Shown: positions 23,001-31,690 of the stretch, one piece after another | How the letters are laid out: each line of letters starts with the position of its first letter | Numbering within the stretch: the stretch's first letter is position 1 | From: Amycolatopsis vancoresmycina | Lineage (GTDB): Bacteria; Actinomycetota; Actinomycetes; Mycobacteriales; Pseudonocardiaceae | Assembly: GCF_000716785.1 (NCBI RefSeq) | Contig: NZ_JNYY01000028.1 | Location: forward strand, 1 to 64,000 | Direction: 5' to 3' | Length of the DNA stretch: 64,000 nucleotides | The notes under the pieces: model-generated | The model's input: only the letters and a program-made list of their open reading frames with translations | Database searches by the model: none | What the model was told of the DNA's origin: nothing | Program-made: the position numbers and the translations under genes

Positions 23001-25637
23001 GTGTCGGAGGAGCCGCGCCGTCCTCGGCACGCCGCACCGGACGACCGGCCGCAGCCGGCCACGCCCGGCAGCAGCTGGCAGCCGCCGCCACCGGTGCGCT
23101 GGGAGACGCCGGAGCCGTCGATCTCTGGCCGCCTCGACGAGGGCGAGGCAGCGGGGGAAGAGACCGTCTTCCACGCCCCCGTGCGCCGCCCGCCGACGCC
23201 GCCGCGCGGCGCGCCGATCCCCGGCGCGGACGACCCGACCAAGCCGCCCGGCAGCATGAACCCCGTCGTGCCGCCGGTCCAGCCGGTGCCGACGCAGGCC
23301 GTCCGCCCGCCGCAGCCCGACGAGCCGCAGCTGACGAGCGTGCTCGCCTCGCCGGCGCCGGAGACGCAGAGCATCATGCCGCCGGTGCCGAGGCCGGACA
23401 CCGGCCCCGGGACCCCGCTGCCGGACCCGGGTACCGAAAGCGTCCTGCCCGAGCGCAGCAGCGAAGGCAGGCACACCGGAACCGGCACGGGAGCGGGCAG
23501 CGGCTCGGTCTCCGGATCCGGTTCGTTCCCCGGCACCTCGCGGCGGACGTCGTCCCGGACGTCGCGGTCCCGCCGCGGCCGGCTCGGCGCCGGGCTGGTC
23601 GAGGTCCCGCCGGTGCCCGCGCGCGACCCCGCGTCCGCCGTGCTGACGAACCCGGTGGTGTCGGAGGAAAAGCGGTTCTGCGGCAGCTGCAACGCGAAGG
23701 TCGGCCGCGGCAAGAACGGCGAACCCGGTTCACCGGAAGGGAAGTGCGAGAACTGCGGCGCGCCGTTCTCGTTCCTCCCGAAGCTGCAGCCGCACGAGCT
23801 CGTCGGCGGCCAGTACGAAGTCCTCGGCGCGATCGCCTACGGCGGCCTCGGCTGGATCTACCTGGCGCAGGACCACAACGTGTCCGACCGCTGGGTCGTC
23901 CTCAAAGGACTGATCGACACCGGTGACGCGACGGCGATGGCGGCCGCGGCCAACGAGCAGCGGTTCCTCGCCGAGGTCGAGCACCCGAACATCGTCAAGA
24001 TCCACAACTTCGTGCAGCACCCGGACGCCCACAGCGGGACGACCACCGGTTACATCGTCATGGAGTACGTCGGCGGCCAGTCGCTGCGGCAGCTCGCCCT
24101 GGCGCACCACCGGGAAAGCCGGCGTCCCGAGCCGCTGCCGATCGGCCAGGTCATCGCCTACGGCCTGGAGATCCTGCCCGCGCTCGGCTACCTGCACAGC
24201 CAGGGCCTGCTCTACTGCGACCTCAAGCCCGACAACGTCATCCAGACCAACGAGCAGCTGAAGCTGATCGACCTCGGCGCGGTCCGCCGCACCGACGACT
24301 ACGAGAGCCCGCTGTTCTTCACCACCGGCTACAGTGCGCCGGAACTCCCGACGCAGGGCGCGTCGATCGCGTCGGACCTGTTCACCGTCGGGCGCACGCT
24401 CGCCGTGCTGAGCTTCGAATTCACCGGCTACACCACCAAGTTCAAGACGACCCTGCCCGGCCCGGACGCGGTCCCGCTGTTCGCGCTCTTCGGTTCCTAC
24501 TACCGGTTCCTGCGGCGCGCGACGCACGCCGACCCGGACCGGCGGTTCCTCTCCGCCGAGGAAATGGCCGATCAGCTCACCGGCGTGCTGCGCGAAATCA
24601 TGGCGCTCGGCACCGGCAAGCCGCGCCCCGGCGCGTCCACCGTGTTCGGCCCGGAGAGCCGCACCTTCGGCGTGCAGCTGGTGGTGCCCGAAGCCGGCGC
24701 CAGCGTGCCGCTGCCGGGCGCGGCCGAGGTCGTCGCCGGCCTGCCGATCCCGCAGGTCGACACGGACGACCCGGCGGCGGGCGTGCTCGCCACCACGACC
24801 GCGCTCGACCCGCGCGCCGCCATCGAGGCCCTCGCCGGCGCGCCGCGCGAGTCCATCGAGGTCCGGCTGCGGATCGTCCGCGCCCGGATCGAGCTCGGCG
24901 AGCTCGCCGAGGCGCAGCGGCAGCTGCAGGCGGCGCAGTACCTGGCGATCAAGAACGGCTTCCCGCACGACTGGCGGATCGACTGGTACCGCGGCCTCAT
25001 CGAGCTGGCGGGCGGCCGTTCGCGGGTTGCGCACGTCGCGTTCGAAGCGGTGTACGACGACCTGCCGGGCGAGATCGCCCCGAAGCTCGCCCTGGGCATC
25101 AGCGCCGAAGGCGTCGGCGACTACTTCGCCGCAGCGCGGTTCTACGAGCTCGTCTGGCGCACCGACCGCACCTACGTCAGCGCCGCCTTCGGCCTCGCTC
25201 GGGTGTACCTGGCGCAGGGTGCGCGGGCGAGCGCGGTCGAGGTGCTCGAGACGGTGCCGCCGTCGTCGACCCACTACGTCGACGCGCAGGTCGCGGCGAT
25301 CAAGATCAAGACGACGGTCACCAAGGCGAACGGCCGTGAGACACCGGTCACCGAGAACGACCTGCTCGACGCGTCGGCCCGGCTCGAACGGCTTCGGCTG
25401 GACGTCGAACGCCAGACCCGGCTGAGCGCGAACGTGCTCGAGGCCGCGCACGAGTGGCTCAAGCACGGCAGGCCGACGCCGGGCGCGCGGGTGCTGGGCT
25501 GCCCGCTCGAGGAACGCGAGCTGCGGTTCGGCCTCGAGCGCTGCTACCGGGCCCTGGCGCGGCTGGCGGCCACGATCGAGCAGCGCGTCGAGCTGGTCGA
25601 CCGCGCGAACGCCATCCGCCCCCGCACCCTCACCTGA
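23001..25637 (+). CDS. pknG: Ser/Thr protein kinase PknG
   Basis: 878 aa. A long Pro-rich disordered N-terminus (about residues 1-220) is followed by a rubredoxin-like zinc/iron site (CGSCNAKV and CENCG). The kinase domain shows Lys in DRWVVLKGLID, catalytic loop LLYCDLKPDNVIQ and DLG in place of DFG (LIDLGAVRR), as in PknG; a C-terminal TPR region runs from about 600. PknG phosphorylates GarA/OdhI, which controls 2-oxoglutarate dehydrogenase, glutamate synthase and glutamate dehydrogenase. The N-terminus is longer than the mycobacterial one (about 750 aa in total). Last gene of the operon; a 46-nt palindrome starts 4 nt after its stop. Confidence 0.96.
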   Translation: MSEEPRRPRHAAPDDRPQPATPGSSWQPPPPVRWETPEPSISGRLDEGEAAGEETVFHAPVRRPPTPPRGAPIPGADDPTKPPGSMNPVVPPVQPVPTQAVRPPQPDEPQLTSVLASPAPETQSIMPPVPRPDTGPGTPLPDPGTESVLPERSSEGRHTGTGTGAGSGSVSGSGSFPGTSRRTSSRTSRSRRGRLGAGLVEVPPVPARDPASAVLTNPVVSEEKRFCGSCNAKVGRGKNGEPGSPEGKCENCGAPFSFLPKLQPHELVGGQYEVLGAIAYGGLGWIYLAQDHNVSDRWVVLKGLIDTGDATAMAAAANEQRFLAEVEHPNIVKIHNFVQHPDAHSGTTTGYIVMEYVGGQSLRQLALAHHRESRRPEPLPIGQVIAYGLEILPALGYLHSQGLLYCDLKPDNVIQTNEQLKLIDLGAVRRTDDYESPLFFTTGYSAPELPTQGASIASDLFTVGRTLAVLSFEFTGYTTKFKTTLPGPDAVPLFALFGSYYRFLRRATHADPDRRFLSAEEMADQLTGVLREIMALGTGKPRPGASTVFGPESRTFGVQLVVPEAGASVPLPGAAEVVAGLPIPQVDTDDPAAGVLATTTALDPRAAIEALAGAPRESIEVRLRIVRARIELGELAEAQRQLQAAQYLAIKNGFPHDWRIDWYRGLIELAGGRSRVAHVAFEAVYDDLPGEIAPKLALGISAEGVGDYFAAARFYELVWRTDRTYVSAAFGLARVYLAQGARASAVEVLETVPPSSTHYVDAQVAAIKIKTTVTKANGRETPVTENDLLDASARLERLRLDVERQTRLSANVLEAAHEWLKHGRPTPGARVLGCPLEERELRFGLERCYRALARLAATIEQRVELVDRANAIRPRTLT

Positions 25638-25641
25638 CGCC

Positions 25642-25687
25642 GTCGTGAGTGGTAAGGCGGGTTAGAACTCGCCTTGCCACTCACGAC
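25642..25687. repeat. 46-nt palindromic repeat, copy 1
   Basis: Arms beginning GTCGTGAGTGG and ending CCACTCACGAC around the loop TTAGAA, about 20 bp of stem with two G-T pairs. It lies between the stops of convergent pknG and the thioesterase gene, where it can terminate both. It is closely related to the copies at 44918 and 60554. Confidence 0.85.
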
Positions 25688-25696
25688 CAGCCGGGG

Positions 25697-26290
25697 TCAG
25701 GGGTTGATCTCCCAGTCGCGCTCGGCGCGCTCCCGCTGGTTCTTCTCGTGCTGCGCCGCCAGCTTGTTCAGCGCCTCGGGGTCGCCGTGCGTGCTGAAGT
25801 GCTCGAAGCCCACGACGACGAACAGCGCCCGCGCGCTCACCGCGATCGGGCCGTCCTCGGCGTCGAGGCGGCCGTCCGCGCTCACGTAGATCTTGCGGCC
25901 CGCGATGCCGTCCAGGCGGGCCTCGATGAACAACGTCGAACCGACCGGGACCGGCCGCCGGAAGTCCGTCTCCAGCTTGCCGGTCACCGCCGGGCGGCGC
26001 ATCAGGTTGCCGACCGTCGAGCCGAGGGCCTCGTCGAACGCGCAGGCCAGCAGGCCGCCGTGGGCGAGGCCCGGTGCGCCCTGGTGGGCCGCGGTGACCG
26101 TGAACCGCGAGTGCACGACCTGGCCCTCGCCGACCGTCGAGCGCAGGTGCAGCCCGGCGTCGGCCTCGTCGCCGCAGCCGAAGCACTCGGCGAAGTGCAC
26201 GCCGAGCTCCGTGCCCGGCGCCGGGGCCTTCGGGTGCGGGAGCGCCGGCTCCACGGCCACCGGCGGCCAGGGTTGAGAAACACGACTCAT
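25697..26290 (-). CDS. PaaI-type hot-dog thioesterase
   Basis: 197 aa, ATG 26290. Hot-dog domain at about residues 30-160: FAECFGCGDEADAGLHL, then APGLAHGGLLACAFDEALG (HGG plus Asp, the PaaI active-site pattern), LETDFRRPVPVGSTLFIEARL. A charged C-terminal helix (LNKLAAQHEKNQRERAERDWE) follows. It hydrolyses a (phenyl)acyl-CoA or similar thioester; the substrate is unknown and no paa genes are near. The stop is 10 bp from palindrome copy 1. Confidence 0.88.
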   Translation of the reverse strand: MSRVSQPWPPVAVEPALPHPKAPAPGTELGVHFAECFGCGDEADAGLHLRSTVGEGQVVHSRFTVTAAHQGAPGLAHGGLLACAFDEALGSTVGNLMRRPAVTGKLETDFRRPVPVGSTLFIEARLDGIAGRKIYVSADGRLDAEDGPIAVSARALFVVVGFEHFSTHGDPEALNKLAAQHEKNQRERAERDWEINP

Positions 26291-26491
26291 GCGCTGACGT
26301 TAACCGGCGGGTAGCCGGCGACTGCGCCCGGCCCGCGAGGTATGTCCGCAACGAACATCTCTCAGTAGCCGGAAAGTTCCCCACCGTAGACAATTTCCGG
26401 CTCAGGCTGCCGACCTGCAACAGCCGGTCAAGACTGGGCTGATGAGCTCGAACAGCCCCACGGGCCCTGCACGGGAGGAGTCGTCGCCGGC

Positions 26492-27862
26492 ATGAGCGAA
26501 CCAGCAGCAACGACGGATAAACCGTCAGTGGACGAGAGAACCGTCAAGCGCGCCGTGTGGGCGTCGGCCATGGGCAACGCCACCGAGTGGTACGACTACG
26601 GCGTCTTCACCTCGGGCGCGATCGCCGCCAGCATCGGCACGCTGTTCTTCCCCGGCGAAGGCAACGCCGTCCTGAAGTCACTGGCCCTGCTCGCGGTCGG
26701 GTTCATCGTGCGGCCGTTCGGCGGGGCGTTCTTCGGCCCGCTCGGCGACAAGATCGGCCGCAAGCGGGTCCTCGCCATCACCATCCTGCTGATGTCCGGC
26801 TGCACGTTCCTGGTCGGCGTCCTGCCGACGTACGCCGGCGGCTACAGCATGGGCATCGCGGCGCCGATCGCGATCCTGCTGCTGCGGATCATCCAGGGCT
26901 TCTCCACCGGCGGCGAATACGGCGGAGCGGCGACGTTCATCGCCGAGTACTCCCCGACGAAGCGCCGTGGCTTCTTCGGCAGCTTCCTCGAGCTCGGCAC
27001 GCTGGCCGGGTACGTCCTCGGCAACCTCGTCGTGCTGTCGGTGACGCTGTCCCTGTCGCCCGAACAGGTCGACGCCTGGGGCTGGCGGATCCCGTTCTTC
27101 GTCGCGCTGCCGCTCGGCCTGATCGGGCTCTACCTGCGGAACAAGCTCGAGGACACCCCCGAATTCCGCCGGATGGAAGCCGCGGGCGAGGCGCCGAAGA
27201 AGGCGCCGCTGAAGGAGATCTTCGTCCGCAACTGGCGGATGATCCTCAACCTGATCGGCATCGTCCTGCTGCTGAACGTCGCGGACTACCTGCTGCTGAC
27301 CACGATGCCGACGTACTTCACGGACACGTTGAAGATCAACGACAACACGTCGACACTGATCATCATCGCGGTCGAAGTCATCCAGATGGCCATCATCATC
27401 CCGCTCGGCGCGCTGTCCGACCGGATCGGCCGGAAACCGCTGCTGCTCACCGCGGCCATCGGGTTCCTGGTGCTGAGCTGGCCGGCACTGAAGCTGATGC
27501 AGTCCGGCAGCATCTTCTGGCTGTTCGTCGGTTTCCTGGTCGTGGCGCTGCTGCTGGTGCTGATGCTCGCGGTGATCGGGTCGACGTTCCCGGCGATGTT
27601 CCCGACGCGGGTGCGCTACGGCTCCTTCGCGATCGGCTACAACGTCTCGACGTCGCTGTTCGGCGGCACCTGCGGTGTCATCGTGACGGCGTTGATCAAG
27701 AGCACCGGCAACGAGGACTGGCCGGCGTACTACCTGATGGCGGCGGCGCTGATCGCGATCATCCCGATCATCAAGATCCCGGAGACGTCGCAGGTGCCGA
27801 TGGAGCAGATCGACACCGAGGACAACACCGGCAAGCTGGCCTCCGCGGCCGCTCAGCGCTGA
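26492..27862 (+). CDS. MHS-family major facilitator (proline/betaine or dicarboxylate symporter, ProP-like)
   Basis: 456 aa, 12 predicted membrane helices. Metabolite:H+ symporter signatures: GNATEWYDYGVFTSG in helix 1, GFIVRPFGGAFFGPLGDKIGRKRVL between helices 2 and 3, RIIQGFSTGGEYGGAATFIAEY, and a second-half repeat ALSDRIGRKPLLL. It takes up osmolytes or carboxylates with protons at the cytoplasmic membrane; the exact substrate cannot be read from sequence. ATG 26492 lies behind GGGAGGAG. Monocistronic, ending at a GC-rich hairpin. Confidence 0.9.
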   Translation: MSEPAATTDKPSVDERTVKRAVWASAMGNATEWYDYGVFTSGAIAASIGTLFFPGEGNAVLKSLALLAVGFIVRPFGGAFFGPLGDKIGRKRVLAITILLMSGCTFLVGVLPTYAGGYSMGIAAPIAILLLRIIQGFSTGGEYGGAATFIAEYSPTKRRGFFGSFLELGTLAGYVLGNLVVLSVTLSLSPEQVDAWGWRIPFFVALPLGLIGLYLRNKLEDTPEFRRMEAAGEAPKKAPLKEIFVRNWRMILNLIGIVLLLNVADYLLLTTMPTYFTDTLKINDNTSTLIIIAVEVIQMAIIIPLGALSDRIGRKPLLLTAAIGFLVLSWPALKLMQSGSIFWLFVGFLVVALLLVLMLAVIGSTFPAMFPTRVRYGSFAIGYNVSTSLFGGTCGVIVTALIKSTGNEDWPAYYLMAAALIAIIPIIKIPETSQVPMEQIDTEDNTGKLASAAAQR

Positions 27863-27879
27863 GCGGTCCCCGGATAGCC

Positions 27880-27913
27880 GTGTGCCCCGTCCGGATCACC
27901 GGGCGGGGCACAC
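27880..27913 (+). terminator. terminator-like hairpin after the MHS transporter
   Basis: GTGTGCCCCG and CCGG pair with CCGG and CGGGGCACAC around one T-G pair, with the loop ATCA. There is no T run, as is common in actinomycetes. It also faces the small convergent gene at 27926. Confidence 0.7.
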
Positions 27914-27925
27914 GCGCGCCGGAGG

Positions 27926-28030
27926 TCAGTTCGCGTCGCGAGGAGTGAAGCGCTTGCGGGACCAGGCGGCGAGCGCCCCCGCGACCACGACAGCGATTCC
28001 GGTTTCGACGATCAGCGCGGCGAGCACCAT
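27926..28030 (-). CDS. 34-aa single-helix membrane peptide
   Basis: ATG 28030 with a very strong AGGAGGAA ribosome site 4 nt upstream. The product opens MVLAALIVETGIAVVVAGAL and ends with the basic tail SRKRFTPRDAN, giving one N-terminal membrane helix and a positively charged cytosolic end. Third codon positions are mostly G/C. It lies 3' of the MHS transporter, convergent with it, and 150 bp downstream of the SigE-type operon in the same direction. Function unknown; the size and shape recall small membrane regulators. Confidence 0.55.
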   Translation of the reverse strand: MVLAALIVETGIAVVVAGALAAWSRKRFTPRDAN

Positions 28031-28176
28031 GTGCTTCCTCCTCGGGTTCTCGGGCCGGCGCGGTGGCCGGCTGAGCAGGTGGTCCGGCGTCCGAACGGAA
28101 CGCCACCGGGCATATCGCCACGAACCGGCCGGGTATTTCGCCGAAAACCCACGAAAACCGGTGATCTACGCCACGG

Positions 28177-28659
28177 CTAGCGCGTGCTCGTCGGCGCGCC
28201 CGGCCGGGTCGCGACCGGGACCGAGGTGGACGGGGTCGACTGCGTCGGGCGGGACGCCGTCCGCGTGCCCGCGGACGGCACCTGCGGCACCGACGTGCGC
28301 TGGGGGCGGGTCCGGCCCTCGCCCGGCTGGGCCGACGGCGCCGCCGGGGCGATCGACGTCGCCGGCACCGGCAGGTCCGAGGATGGCGACGGGCTGGGGG
28401 ACGTGGTGACGACCGTGGACAGCCCGGGTCCGGCCGGCTCCACCGGCTCCGGCGGCCCGGGGCGGTGGCCGGCCAGGAAACCGGCCACCGCGAGGACGAC
28501 CGCCGTCGCGGCCGAGGTGCCGGCCACGGCCAACCGCTTGCGCCGTCGCCGGACCCGGCCGCCGCGCTCGATCACGTCGGTGGCTTCGAGGCGCATCGGC
28601 GGCTGCGTACCGCCGGCCGCGCCGGTCAGGAACGCGCGGACGTCGTCTTCGGGGTCCAT
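28177..28659 (-). CDS. membrane protein downstream of a SigE-family sigma factor, possible anti-sigma partner
   Basis: 160 aa, ATG 28659, starting 5 nt after the sigma gene stop. A short cytosolic N-terminus (MDPEDDVRAFLTGAAGG...DVIERGGRVRRRRKR) is followed by one membrane helix (LAVAGTSAATAVVLAVAGFLAG, about residues 42-63) and an extracellular Pro/Ser/Thr-rich tail. The topology and position fit proteins that follow SigE-family sigma genes in actinomycetes. No zinc anti-sigma motif (HXXXCXXC) is seen, so anti-sigma activity is inference from position only. Confidence 0.7.
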   Translation of the reverse strand: MDPEDDVRAFLTGAAGGTQPPMRLEATDVIERGGRVRRRRKRLAVAGTSAATAVVLAVAGFLAGHRPGPPEPVEPAGPGLSTVVTTSPSPSPSSDLPVPATSIAPAAPSAQPGEGRTRPQRTSVPQVPSAGTRTASRPTQSTPSTSVPVATRPGAPTSTR

Positions 28660-28664
28660 GTTCG

Positions 28665-29219
28665 TCACCTCCCCTCCGTGGGCGCGCTGAAGGTCAGCGC
28701 ACCGTAGTGCGGGCCGAGCCGGTTGCGCAGCGTCGCCAACCCGCGCGAGGCCTGGGACTTCACCGTGCCGGTGCTGCAGCCGAGCGCCTTCGCCGTCTCC
28801 TCGACGCTCAGGTCCTCGAAGTACCGCAGCACCAGCACGGCCCGCTGCTTCGGTGCCAGTACGGCCAGAGCCTGCCGGACGAGTTCGTCCTGGCCGCTCG
28901 CGGCCGGTTCCACCGGCAGTTCCGGCGGCGTGTCGGTGAGCCGCTCCCGTTTCCACCTGCTGCGCCGGTGCTCGGCGAGGAACGTGCGCAGGACGACCTT
29001 GCGCGCGTAGGCGTCCAGTGCGTCGTGCCGCGACAGCCTCGGCCAGGCGAGGTAGAGCTTGAGCAGCGCGGCCTGCGTGAGGTCTTCGGCCTGGTGCCAG
29101 TCCCCGCAGAGGAGGAAGGCGGTCGACCGCAGGCTGTGCGCGCGCTCGCCGAAGTACCGGGCGAACTCGCCGTCCCACGGCGAGCCCGGCCCGGTCGACG
29201 GACGGGAGCGGGAGATCAC
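28665..29219 (-). CDS. SigE-family RNA polymerase sigma-70 factor
   Basis: 184 aa from GTG 29219, which lies just after the stop of the upstream secreted-protein gene. Sigma region 2 has FARYFGERAHSLRSTAFLLCGDWHQAEDLTQAALLKLYLAWPRL; region 4 has LAVLAPKQRAVLVLRYFEDLSVEETAKALGCSTGTVKSQASRGL with a clear HTH. The wording fits the actinobacterial SigE-family ECF-like group, small factors without region 3. It directs polymerase to unknown promoters, and the flanking secreted and single-helix genes suggest an envelope function. Confidence 0.92.
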   Translation of the reverse strand: MISRSRPSTGPGSPWDGEFARYFGERAHSLRSTAFLLCGDWHQAEDLTQAALLKLYLAWPRLSRHDALDAYARKVVLRTFLAEHRRSRWKRERLTDTPPELPVEPAASGQDELVRQALAVLAPKQRAVLVLRYFEDLSVEETAKALGCSTGTVKSQASRGLATLRNRLGPHYGALTFSAPTEGR

Positions 29220-29223
29220 CGGG

Positions 29224-29541
29224 TTACCGGGTCTCCCACACGGCCGGGAGGTGCAGGTCACCGGTCGGCCCGGCGGGGACGGCCCGCGGGACGCGCTGGG
29301 GCCGGCCCGGGACGGCGATCGGGGCCCGCGACGTCGCGGGGACGGCGCTCGGCGCGTCCTGGGGCTGAGGCCGGGTCCGGGTGGCCGGGGCGGGCGCCAC
29401 GGTCGGCTCGCCGGGCCGGGTCGCCTGGGTCTGCGTCGGGGCGGCCGGGGCCTGCGCGTCCGAAGCCAGCGCGATGCCACCGGTCAGGGCGCCACCGGCG
29501 AGCACGAGCGCGCCGAGGGTCAGGGCGATGCGGATACGCAA
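29224..29541 (-). CDS. small secreted Pro/Ala/Thr-rich protein
   Basis: 105 aa. TTG 29541 has GAGGAG 5 nt upstream and no ATG is available. Signal peptide MRIRIALTLGALVLAGGALTG..., cleaved around residue 27, then a low-complexity segment rich in Pro, Ala and Thr ending DLHLPAVWETR. No domain is recognisable. It is the first gene of the sigma operon, with its stop 5 bp ahead of the sigma start. Similar disordered exported proteins act as wall-associated linkers, but function is unknown. Confidence 0.6.
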   Translation of the reverse strand: MRIRIALTLGALVLAGGALTGGIALASDAQAPAAPTQTQATRPGEPTVAPAPATRTRPQPQDAPSAVPATSRAPIAVPGRPQRVPRAVPAGPTGDLHLPAVWETR

Positions 29542-29657
29542 GACAGCTCCTCATTCTCGCGGGCGCGGCTGGGATCGCTGCGCCTCTGCCCTCAGTCATG
29601 CGCCCGGTGATCACCGGGGTTGCACCGGATTTCGCGGACTTTCCCCGGGAACGCGAA

Positions 29658-29690
29658 CGGCCGGGAAGCCCGCACTGGACTTCCCGGCCG
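29658..29690 (-). terminator. terminator of the L,D-transpeptidase gene
   Basis: An 11-bp stem CGGCCGGGAAG with its complement and an 11-nt loop, 23 bp beyond the stop of the ldt gene. Confidence 0.7.
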
Positions 29691-29712
29691 CCCGGTGTTC
29701 CCCGGTGGTCCT

Positions 29713-30939
29713 TCAGCCGGCGAGCGCCGACAGCTTCTGCCAGCTCGCCCAGTCGTAGGTCCAGTCGCTGTAGTCGCCGTCCTTGGCGGTCAGCGTCTGC
29801 GTGCTGCCGGTGATCTCGACCGGGTCGCCGGTCAGCACGCCGTCGTAGTACTCCTTGGCCCGCGCCGGCGAGAGGTTCAGGCAGCCGTGCGAGATGTTCT
29901 TCTTGCCCTGCGCCCACACCGACGCGGCCAGGCCGTGGATGAACTCGCCGTTGTTGGAGATCCGGACCGCCCACGGCACCACGACGTTCTCGTAGTGGTA
30001 CTTCGGGTTGCTCATCGCGTACGTGGCCTGCTTGCCCATGACGACGTGCACGCCGCTGTGGGTGACGCGGCCCGGGTCGGAGTCGAGGCCGTAGCTCACC
30101 GGGTAGTCCGCGATCTGCTGGCCGTCGCGGATCACCTGCATGGTGTGCTGCGTGGTGTTGCCCTTGACGATCTGGGAGCGGCCGATGGCGAAGCTGGCCG
30201 AGACGTCCTGCTTGCCGTAGACGCCGTCGCCGATCTTGACGCCGTAGATCTTGGCGTTGACCTTCACCTGCGTGTTGGGCTTGAAGTACTCCTTCGGCCG
30301 CCAGTGCACCGAAGTGTCGCCGTTCGTCCAGCCCCAGGAACCTTCGGTCTTCGGCGTGGTCTCGACCGAAAGCGCCTTCTCGACGGACGCCTTGTCGGTG
30401 ACGCGGCTGGGGAAGGTCAGCGCGATCGGCATCGCGATGCCGTACGTCTGGCCGTCGCCGACGTTCAGGCTGGCCGACAGCTGCCGCTTCGGCTTGACGG
30501 TGGTGAACGCGCCGCCGATGGGCACGTTCTTGCCGTCGGCGCCCTGCGCCTGGCCGGACCAGGTGTAGGTCTTGCCGTAGCCGAGCTGCTCGGTGGTGTT
30601 CCAGCTCTTCTTGTCCGCCGACGCCTGGCCCTGCACCTGCTTGCCGTCCGGGTTGGTCAGCGTGACCGAGACGATCGTGCCGCTGTCGACCTTGACCACG
30701 ACCGGCTCGCCGGGTGCGACGTCCTGGGCGCCGCCCGCCGGCGTCACCGTCAGTTTCGCGGGCTGCGCGCTCGGGGCGGGCGAGCTGGTCGGGCCGCCTC
30801 CCGAGGTGCCGCTCGCCGAGACCGTCGGCTCGCTGCTGCACGCCCCCAGCGTGAGCACGGCGACCAAGCCCAGTGCCACGCCTGCGCCCCGGCGCCGCGT
30901 GGAAGTCCTCACCGTCACACCCATTCCCCTTTGCCCCAT
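29713..30939 (-). CDS. L,D-transpeptidase lipoprotein (Ig-like plus YkuD domains)
   Basis: 408 aa. ATG 30939 is preferred for its GGGGGGAAG ribosome site; ATG 30924 is the alternative. Lipoprotein signal with lipobox LTLGAC, then two Ig-like domains (about 50-260) and a YkuD catalytic domain with IHGLAAS and SHGCLNLS (the HX14-17SHGXhN motif; Cys is the nucleophile). It forms 3-3 cross-links in peptidoglycan and resists most beta-lactams except carbapenems; the layout matches LdtMt2-type enzymes. The C-terminal region after the catalytic domain is rich in Trp and Tyr (DYSDWTYDWASWQ), as in LdtMt2. A CRP-like site lies 57 bp upstream. Confidence 0.93.
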   Translation of the reverse strand: MGQRGMGVTVRTSTRRRGAGVALGLVAVLTLGACSSEPTVSASGTSGGGPTSSPAPSAQPAKLTVTPAGGAQDVAPGEPVVVKVDSGTIVSVTLTNPDGKQVQGQASADKKSWNTTEQLGYGKTYTWSGQAQGADGKNVPIGGAFTTVKPKRQLSASLNVGDGQTYGIAMPIALTFPSRVTDKASVEKALSVETTPKTEGSWGWTNGDTSVHWRPKEYFKPNTQVKVNAKIYGVKIGDGVYGKQDVSASFAIGRSQIVKGNTTQHTMQVIRDGQQIADYPVSYGLDSDPGRVTHSGVHVVMGKQATYAMSNPKYHYENVVVPWAVRISNNGEFIHGLAASVWAQGKKNISHGCLNLSPARAKEYYDGVLTGDPVEITGSTQTLTAKDGDYSDWTYDWASWQKLSALAG

Positions 30940-31381
30940 TTGGTGCTTCCCCCCTTCGAGACGCCTCACGGACCGTACACGTTGAGCAACCATTACGTGA
31001 CGCGTGTCACACTGGCCGGTGAAGGCTCTCACTGTGGGGGCACGACCGACTCCGAGCCGTATCCGGTGATCACGGTGCCGATGCGCTGCGCAAGACTAGC
31101 TCGTGGGTCCGCCGGAAGGGGGCCGGAGCCCTACGACGTTCCGGTGACCTTGGTGCGCACAGCCGGTTTTCGCCTCGATCACGGGGTTCAACTTTGGCCA
31201 GATCCCGGTAGTCTGCTCTCAGGCCGTCGTTTTGCGTGTTCGTGGCTTCACACTCGCGGAACTTCTGACGCGAGCCATGGAGCCGACCCGCTCTTGACTC
31301 GTCTCGTTGGAACCGCCCGGGACGGTCGGGGTGCCGCTTCGGTGGCATTCGAAGCGGATCTGTGTAACGAGGAGTACAGCG
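30940..31381. other. divergent intergenic region between ldt and the second csp gene
   Basis: 442 bp with no supported gene. It holds the ldt promoter side with a CRP-like site and, on the other strand, what must be a long csp leader. GAGGAG at about 31367-31372 serves the csp start. Open frames across it (31070-31471 on the minus strand, for example) lack the window's codon bias. Confidence 0.6.
30996..31011. promoter_or_regulatory. CRP/GlxR-like site upstream of ldt
   Basis: CGTGA, 6 nt, TCACA: one mismatch from the actinobacterial Crp/GlxR consensus TGTGA-N6-TCACA, 57 bp ahead of the L,D-transpeptidase start. In corynebacteria and mycobacteria such sites commonly control cell-wall remodelling genes. 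Confidence 0.4.
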
Positions 31382-31585
31382 GTGGCGCAAGGCACTGTGA
31401 AGTGGTTCAACGCGGAGAAGGGCTTCGGCTTCATCGCGCAGGACGGCGGCGAAGGCGACGTGTTCGTGCACTACTCGGAGATCGAGGGCCGCGGCTTCCG
31501 CACCCTCGAGGAGAACCAGCGGGTGGAGTTCGAGGTCGGCCAGGGTCAGAAGGGTCCGCAGGCCCAGAAGGTCCGCGCGATCTGA
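31382..31585 (+). CDS. cspA: cold-shock protein (CspA family), second copy
   Basis: 67 aa. GTG 31382 follows GAGGAG by 9 nt. OB-fold cold-shock domain with GFGFI and VFVHY; it begins AQGTVKWFNAEKG and ends QAQKVRAI. It differs from the copy at 16505 in about a dozen positions. The preceding region of more than 200 nt without a gene is a likely regulatory leader. A strong terminator follows. Confidence 0.96.
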   Translation: MAQGTVKWFNAEKGFGFIAQDGGEGDVFVHYSEIEGRGFRTLEENQRVEFEVGQGQKGPQAQKVRAI

Positions 31586-31617
31586 CGACAGGCCCTCTGC
31601 GTTTCAAGGCCTGAGCG

Positions 31618-31650
31618 AAGGGCCCCCGGCGATCCGCCGGGGGCCCTTTC
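31618..31650 (+). terminator. terminator after the second csp gene
   Basis: A 14-bp stem AAGGGCCCCCGGCG with its complement, 3-nt loop ATC, followed by TTTCT. Confidence 0.9.
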
Positions 31651-31690
31651 TCGTGCGTGTGTCCCAGCTGTGTGTCTCGGCTGTGTGTGG

